Assembly: GCA_038135065.1 (NCBI GenBank)
Contig: JAYPWI010000005.1
Location: forward strand, 1 to 64,000
Direction: 5' to 3'
Length of the DNA stretch: 64,000 bases
Source of the DNA: JAYPWI01 sp038135065
GTDB taxonomy: Bacteria > Actinomycetota > Acidimicrobiia > Acidimicrobiales > Poriferisodalaceae
This document shows, piece by piece, positions 59,754 through 64,000 of the stretch (position 1 is its first letter; every line of letters starts with the position of its first letter). Both the position numbers and the translations under genes were made by a program. A model generated the notes under the pieces. The model was not told the origin of the DNA. It saw only the letters and a program-made list of their open reading frames with translations, and made no database searches.

Positions 59754-61466
59754 GTGTCATCCGCCGTCGATCTCGTCACTCCCCGGCCCCGTCGCCCTGC
59801 GCCTACCCAGACTTCCTTCGACGACCTCGGCTGCCCGCTCCACGACGTCACGTTCTGTGTCCTCGATCTGGAAACCACGGGGGCTGACCGCAACCAGGAC
59901 ATGATCACCGAGATCGGCGCCGTACTGATGCGAGGGGGCGAATGCCTGGGCACGTTTCAAACCATGGTCAACCCCGGCAGATCGATCCCGCCCGAGATCA
60001 CCGTCCTCACCGGTATCAGCGAATCCATGGTGCTCCGGGCCCCACGCATCGAGAGCGTCCTGCCGAGCCTCCTGGAGTTCATCGGTCAGGCCGTGGTGGT
60101 TGGACACAACGTCGGCTTCGACCTGGGATTTCTCCGCGCGGCGCTCACCCGGTCGGACCGCCCGGCAATGCCCAACGCGACGATCGACACGCTTGCGCTG
60201 GCTCGTCGGTTGGTAGGGGCAGAGGTACCGAACTGCAAACTCGGGACCCTGGCATCTCGCCTTCGGCTCGCCCATCGACCCAACCATCGGGCCCTCGACG
60301 ATGCCCTCACGACGGCCGATCTACTCCACCACCTGCTCGAGCGGGCGGCCTGCCTCGGGGTGCTGGGCCTCGACGATCTAGTCCAGCTTCCCCGCCTCGA
60401 CCGCCATCCGCAGTCCGACAAGCTGGCCCTCACCATCGATGCACCGCGTTCGCCCGGCGTCTACGTCTTCGAGGACGCACATGGCAGCGCCTTGTACATC
60501 GGCAAGGCTGCGAACCTGCGGTCCCGCGTCCGGTCGTACTTCTCCAGCGATCGACGTCGCAAGGTCGCCCAACTCCTCCGCGAGACACAGAACATCCGTT
60601 ACTACGTCATGCCTGGGTTGCTGGAAGCCGAGATCGCAGAGATCCGCCTGATCCATCAGCATCTACCTCGCTTCAACCGGCAAGCGACGACCTGGGATCG
60701 ATACGTCTACCTCAAGCTGACGTTGAATGAACGCTTCCCCCGGCTCTCGGTGGTCAAGGACCCGCGGGAGGACGGCGCCCTGTACCTCGGTCCCCTTACC
60801 TCGAGGTCGACGGCCCGACTGGTCGCCGATGCGATCGAGACTGCCGTACCCCTCCGGCGTTGCTCCGGCCGCCCAACCGCAGGGCCGAAACACCCTGTGC
60901 GCGGGCCATGTGTGGCGTCACAACTCGGCGTGAGCGCCTGCCCTTGCTCCGGAGAGGTCGACGAGACGGCGTACCGCCCCATCGTCGAGCGGGCGGTTAC
61001 CGGACTCACGACACAACCGTCCTTGCTCCTCGAGCCCCTCTTCGAGCGCATGCGGTCACTCGCCAGCCAGCAGCGATTCGAGGAGGCAGCCGAGGTACGC
61101 GAACGAACCCACGCCCTCACCAGAGCGCTCCATCGCCAACGGCAGGTGCTGTCACTCCACCACGCCGGATGGCTCGAGGTTGCTGTCGCCGGGGTCGGTG
61201 GGGCGGCCTTTTGCGGCGGGATCCTCGCCGGCTCGTGGGCCGAGGGGGCGATCCCGGTCCTAGACACCTCTACCCGCCCGCCACTGGCCGACGGCCACCC
61301 CCTCCCCCGGCATCAGGCAGACGAGGTGTGGATGGTGGCGGACTGGCTGGATCGGCACGCAGATCGTCTGACGATGAGCCGGTGTGACGGCACCTTCAGC
61401 GTCCCGGTGACCCTCCTCCCCGACCTCCGGCCACGCAGCGGCGGCAGTTTCCGCCCTGATCGCTGA
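59754..61466 (+). CDS. DEDDh exonuclease / GIY-YIG nuclease fusion (DnaQ-UvrC-like)
   Basis: A 570-aa DNA repair protein. Part 1 is a DnaQ-type 3'-5' exonuclease: DLETTG (38-43), GHNVGFDLGF and HRALDDAL (178-185, the late His/Asp). Part 2 is a UvrC/Cho-type GIY-YIG nuclease: GVY (235-237), YIGKAANLRSRVRSYF and a UVR-like motif (SQQRFEEAAEVRERTHAL). The C-terminal UvrC endonuclease half and HhH are missing. Mycobacteria have a similar protein (Rv2191). It probably trims and incises damaged DNA, controlled by LexA. Confidence 0.92.
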   Translation: MSSAVDLVTPRPRRPAPTQTSFDDLGCPLHDVTFCVLDLETTGADRNQDMITEIGAVLMRGGECLGTFQTMVNPGRSIPPEITVLTGISESMVLRAPRIESVLPSLLEFIGQAVVVGHNVGFDLGFLRAALTRSDRPAMPNATIDTLALARRLVGAEVPNCKLGTLASRLRLAHRPNHRALDDALTTADLLHHLLERAACLGVLGLDDLVQLPRLDRHPQSDKLALTIDAPRSPGVYVFEDAHGSALYIGKAANLRSRVRSYFSSDRRRKVAQLLRETQNIRYYVMPGLLEAEIAEIRLIHQHLPRFNRQATTWDRYVYLKLTLNERFPRLSVVKDPREDGALYLGPLTSRSTARLVADAIETAVPLRRCSGRPTAGPKHPVRGPCVASQLGVSACPCSGEVDETAYRPIVERAVTGLTTQPSLLLEPLFERMRSLASQQRFEEAAEVRERTHALTRALHRQRQVLSLHHAGWLEVAVAGVGGAAFCGGILAGSWAEGAIPVLDTSTRPPLADGHPLPRHQADEVWMVADWLDRHADRLTMSRCDGTFSVPVTLLPDLRPRSGGSFRPDR

Positions 61467-61489
61467 GCTCGTTCAGCGACGATCAGGGC
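61453..61489. terminator. bidirectional hairpin over both stop codons
   Basis: GCCCTGATCG (61453-61462) pairs with CGATCAGGGC (61480-61489); CTGA (61463-61466) pairs with TCAG (61473-61476) across a CGA bulge. It contains the stop codon of the exonuclease fusion and that of trpD, like the glpK/alaC hairpin. Confidence 0.65.
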
Positions 61490-62586
61490 TCGACAGCGAG
61501 CTCTTGGCTCACGGCCACGATCTGGGCCAATTTTTCCTTCGCCAGACCACTCGTGATGGCTGCGCGCGCCGCCTCGAGGCCAGCCCCTAGATCGCTCACC
61601 AGACCGGCCACGAGCAGGCCCGCACCTGCATTCAACGCAACGATGTCGGCTCTCGGACCCGTGCCGTCTCCGTCGAACATCTCACGGCAGATACGGGCGT
61701 TGTCCTGCGGGCTGCCACCCTTCAGCTCCTCACGATTCACCCGTGGCAGCCCCAGGTCGCGTGGGTCGAGCTCACGATCGCCGACCAGCTCACCATCCCG
61801 GACCTCGTAGATTCGCGTGGTGTCGGTGGTGGTGATCTCGTCGAGACGGTCGGCACCGTGCACCACGAGCGCGTGCACGCTTCCACGGGCTGCAAGAACA
61901 CCGGCGACCCGCGGCGCCATGGTCGGGTCGCTCACCCCGACAACCTGTCGAACCACCCGTCCCGGGTGCGACAACGGTCCGAGGAAGTTGAACGTGGTCG
62001 GAACTCCGAGCTCGGTCCTCACCGGCCCGACGAACCTCATGGCCGGGTGGAACCGCTTGGCGAAGGCGAAACCGAGACCGGTCTCTGCAACACAGCGCTC
62101 GACGGCAGGTCCGTCGAGATCGACGGCGATCCCGAGGGCAGAAAGGGTGTCGAACGATCCACTACTCGACGAGGCAGCCACCGATCCGTGCTTGCACACC
62201 GTCGCTCCGGCCGCGGCCGCCACGACCGCTGCCATGGTGGACACGCTCAGGGCGTGACGACGGCGAGTCGGGGCGCCCCCACTTCCGACGATGTCGATGG
62301 TTCGCGAGGGCACCGAAAGTGGACTGGCGTTGTCGAGCATGGCCGACACGAGGCCGGTCAGTTCAGGAACCGATCCGCCCTTCATCCCCAACGCAATAAT
62401 GAAGCCTGCGACCTGGGCATCGGTGGCCTCGTCAGCCAAGATCGCACCCAGCGCGGCGCGGGCAGCGCCAGGGCTCAGATCCACCCCAGCAACAAGGTCC
62501 GACAACACCGCCTTCCAGCCGCCGTAGTCGTCCAGCGAGAGACGTTTGTCTGATCCCGTTGGGCTGTTCGGATCCGAAGTGGTCAC
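61483..62586 (-). CDS. trpD: TrpD-family phosphoribosyltransferase, divergent
   Basis: A 367-aa protein of the anthranilate phosphoribosyltransferase fold. Most of it follows TrpD, including DEITTTDTTRIYEV and FNFLGPLSHPG. However the PRPP loop GTGGD is VGSGGA (100-105), the next stretch carries an inserted TRRR, and KHGNRS is KHGSVAAS (132-139). These residues bind PRPP, metal and anthranilate in known enzymes, so activity on anthranilate is doubtful. No other trp gene is near. GTG 62586 follows TAGGGT by six bases. Confidence 0.8.
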   Translation of the reverse strand: MTTSDPNSPTGSDKRLSLDDYGGWKAVLSDLVAGVDLSPGAARAALGAILADEATDAQVAGFIIALGMKGGSVPELTGLVSAMLDNASPLSVPSRTIDIVGSGGAPTRRRHALSVSTMAAVVAAAAGATVCKHGSVAASSSSGSFDTLSALGIAVDLDGPAVERCVAETGLGFAFAKRFHPAMRFVGPVRTELGVPTTFNFLGPLSHPGRVVRQVVGVSDPTMAPRVAGVLAARGSVHALVVHGADRLDEITTTDTTRIYEVRDGELVGDRELDPRDLGLPRVNREELKGGSPQDNARICREMFDGDGTGPRADIVALNAGAGLLVAGLVSDLGAGLEAARAAITSGLAKEKLAQIVAVSQELAVEP

Positions 62587-62592
62587 CACGCG

Positions 62593-62598
62593 ACCCTA
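62593..62598 (-). promoter_or_regulatory. leaderless-type -10 for trpD-like gene
   Basis: TAGGGT on the minus strand ends six bases before GTG 62586 and only three before GTG 62589, favouring the second GTG as start. Confidence 0.5.
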
Positions 62599-62617
62599 TC
62601 TATCGCGACGAACGTCG

Positions 62618-62929
62618 TCAGGTCTGCTGCTCGAGTTCCCGGGCCCGGGCTGCAGCACGGCGACGTCGCCGAATGATGCTGCGTCGCTCTCGCTCGGTTG
62701 CGCCGCCCCAGATGCCGTCCTTCTCTCGCACGGCGATCGCATACTCGAGGCACTCGACAACAACTGGACAGGTACCGCAGACCGCCTTGGCCGCAGCGAC
62801 CGCCTCGTCATCGAGCGGGTAGAACAACTCTGCCGACAGGCCTCGACACGCAGCACTGTGGTGCCATGGCGGTGGCTCGGCGGCCAGACTGTTGTGCAAA
62901 TCCTGAGCGGCAGAAATTCCTGACGACAT
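62618..62929 (-). CDS. WhiB-family Fe-S transcriptional regulator
   Basis: A 103-aa Wbl protein found only in actinobacteria and their phages. The four cluster ligands are Cys 28, 51, 54 and 60 (ACRG; CGTCPVVVEC), then GIWGGATERERR, the G(V/I)WGG turn, and a basic tail RRRRRAAARAREL for DNA binding. It senses redox or NO and works with the primary sigma factor. WhiB1/WhiB2 types are likeliest from length. ATG 62929 has a weak GGGGAGA site; an ATG at 63034 would add 35 residues. Confidence 0.92.
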   Translation of the reverse strand: MSSGISAAQDLHNSLAAEPPPWHHSAACRGLSAELFYPLDDEAVAAAKAVCGTCPVVVECLEYAIAVREKDGIWGGATERERRSIIRRRRRAAARARELEQQT

Positions 62930-63094
62930 CGACGACGACGTTCTCCCCGATTGGCCCCCGGAGCCAGACGTGCTAGCACCTCGTGGCGGTGAGTCTTTCT
63001 CATCAAGGCCTCGATGTCCAGATCGAGCGTTCATTCACCACGCCATCCACGCCCGACTCGTGGAACCGGTTCCGGCGCGCGAACATGACCCCTC

Positions 63095-63547
63095 ATGGGG
63101 CACCCCGCAAGACTCGGGCTTCGGCAGATCCAATGGGGCGCCGTGTGGCGTGGCGCCTCCACGTCGGGAGCAATTGCCCTCACAGCCGGTCTGGGGGTGG
63201 GGTCCTGGATCCCCGAGAGCTCCAACCTGTCAGTCCTGATCACTGCGGTGATCAGCTGCGGTTTCATTGCCGGTGGCGCAGTCGCCGGCCTCAACGGGGC
63301 GCAGATGCCGCTCCTGCACGGAGCAGCCAGCGCGCTACCGGTCGCCGCTCTAGCCGTCGCGATCCAAGTCGTTCGGTGGGCCACCGAACGTAACCCGGTG
63401 GGTTGGATCGCCTTGCTCTTCCTGACGGGCCTGACCGTGTCGCTGAGCACGCTCGGCGCCGTGTTGGGCAACCGCACCGTGGCTCGTCGACGGTCGCTTT
63501 TGCGACGCGACCGGGCGCGCTCCACGATGCGTCGGAGCCGCCCGTGA
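63095..63547 (+). CDS. small polytopic membrane protein, function unknown
   Basis: A 150-aa protein with four hydrophobic segments (SGAIALTAGLGVGSWI, LITAVISCGFIAGGAVAGLN, ALPVAALAVAIQVV and WIALLFLTGLTVSLSTLGAV) and a very basic C-terminus (VARRRSLLRRDRARSTMRRS), which predicts the tail faces the cytoplasm. It resembles small TIGR04086-like membrane proteins in layout only. No promoter or ribosome site is clear; the gap to whiB (165 b) shows nothing else. Confidence 0.65.
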   Translation: MGHPARLGLRQIQWGAVWRGASTSGAIALTAGLGVGSWIPESSNLSVLITAVISCGFIAGGAVAGLNGAQMPLLHGAASALPVAALAVAIQVVRWATERNPVGWIALLFLTGLTVSLSTLGAVLGNRTVARRRSLLRRDRARSTMRRSRP

Positions 63548-63580
63548 CCACCGGGGCACCTTCCCGCTAGCGTTGGGGGC

Positions 63581-63940
<360 letters not shown>

Positions 63941-63944
63941 CATC

Positions 63945-63974
63945 GGGCCCGCCGACTTCACCGTCGGCGGGCCC
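63945..63974 (+). terminator. rnpB terminator hairpin
   Basis: GGGCCCGCCGAC (63945-63956), loop TTCACC, GTCGGCGGGCCC (63963-63974): a perfect 12-bp GC-rich stem just after the rnpB 3' end. No U-tract follows. Confidence 0.75.
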
Positions 63975-64000
63975 GGACCCGTTCGGTCCTGGCCCGCCCA

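Overview
This is a gene-dense, high-GC (about two thirds G+C by eye) chromosomal segment from an actinobacterium. The markers agree: menaquinone genes (menG, menA), an F420-type LLM oxidoreductase, the Bpa proteasome activator, DivIVA/SepF/YggT next to ftsZ without ftsA, a WhiB protein, a PimB-type mannosyltransferase, an MtrAB-LpqB-like operon and a DksA-like protein with a lysine-alanine tail. A deep lineage such as Acidimicrobiia is my inference and not proven. I see no phage, transposon, CRISPR array, plasmid gene or tRNA. No gap exceeds 300 bases. The longest are the dksA/ileS gap (232 b), the lplA/mraZ gap (233 b) and the mraZ/rsmH gap (212 b), and each holds regulatory structure.

Layout. 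1-8.5 kb: MaoC hydratase end, menaquinone genes, an SDR, an LLM oxidoreductase, an unrecognised protein with an apparent CTG start, nitroreductase, Bpa, a phosphodiesterase and an Rrf2 regulator. 8.5-14 kb: dksA-like, lspA and rluD in one overlapping operon, divergent from ileS. 14-32 kb: the division and cell-wall cluster on the minus strand, mraZ-rsmH-ftsL-ftsI-murE-mraY-murD-ftsW-murG-murC-murB-ftsQ-ftsZ-pgeF-yggS-sepF-yggT-divIVA. It has a promoter overlapped by MraZ boxes, a structured RNA before rsmH and no murF. 32-34.5 kb: ROK kinase, small protein, HNH protein and lipoate ligase operon. 34.6-39.1 kb: MoxR/DUF58/transglutaminase operon. 39-45.4 kb: DUF3040, DNA polymerase IV, Nudix, inositol phosphatase, mtrA-mtrB-lpqB. 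45.4-50 kb: two TrkH subunits plus TrkA. 50-53.7 kb: phosphofructokinase, glycerol kinase, AlaC. 53.7-58.7 kb: seven-gene operon including an ArsA-like ATPase, PimB-like transferase and QueG. 58.8-64 kb: Ser/Thr kinase, LexA-controlled exonuclease/UvrC-like fusion, a divergent TrpD, WhiB, a membrane protein and RNase P RNA.

The most consistent unlisted signal is regulatory. At least fifteen genes have a TANNNT-like -10 hexamer ending 6-8 bases before the start codon, the signature of leaderless transcripts, and this repeatedly decides the start. Many operon genes overlap by exactly 4 bases (ATGA/GTGA). At two convergent junctions the terminator hairpin contains both stop codons. I did not find a clear new multi-gene system. 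The best candidates for new biology are the divergent TrpD, the mraW-type leader, the palindrome inside the dksA promoter spacer, the CTG-start gene and the paired TrkH subunits.
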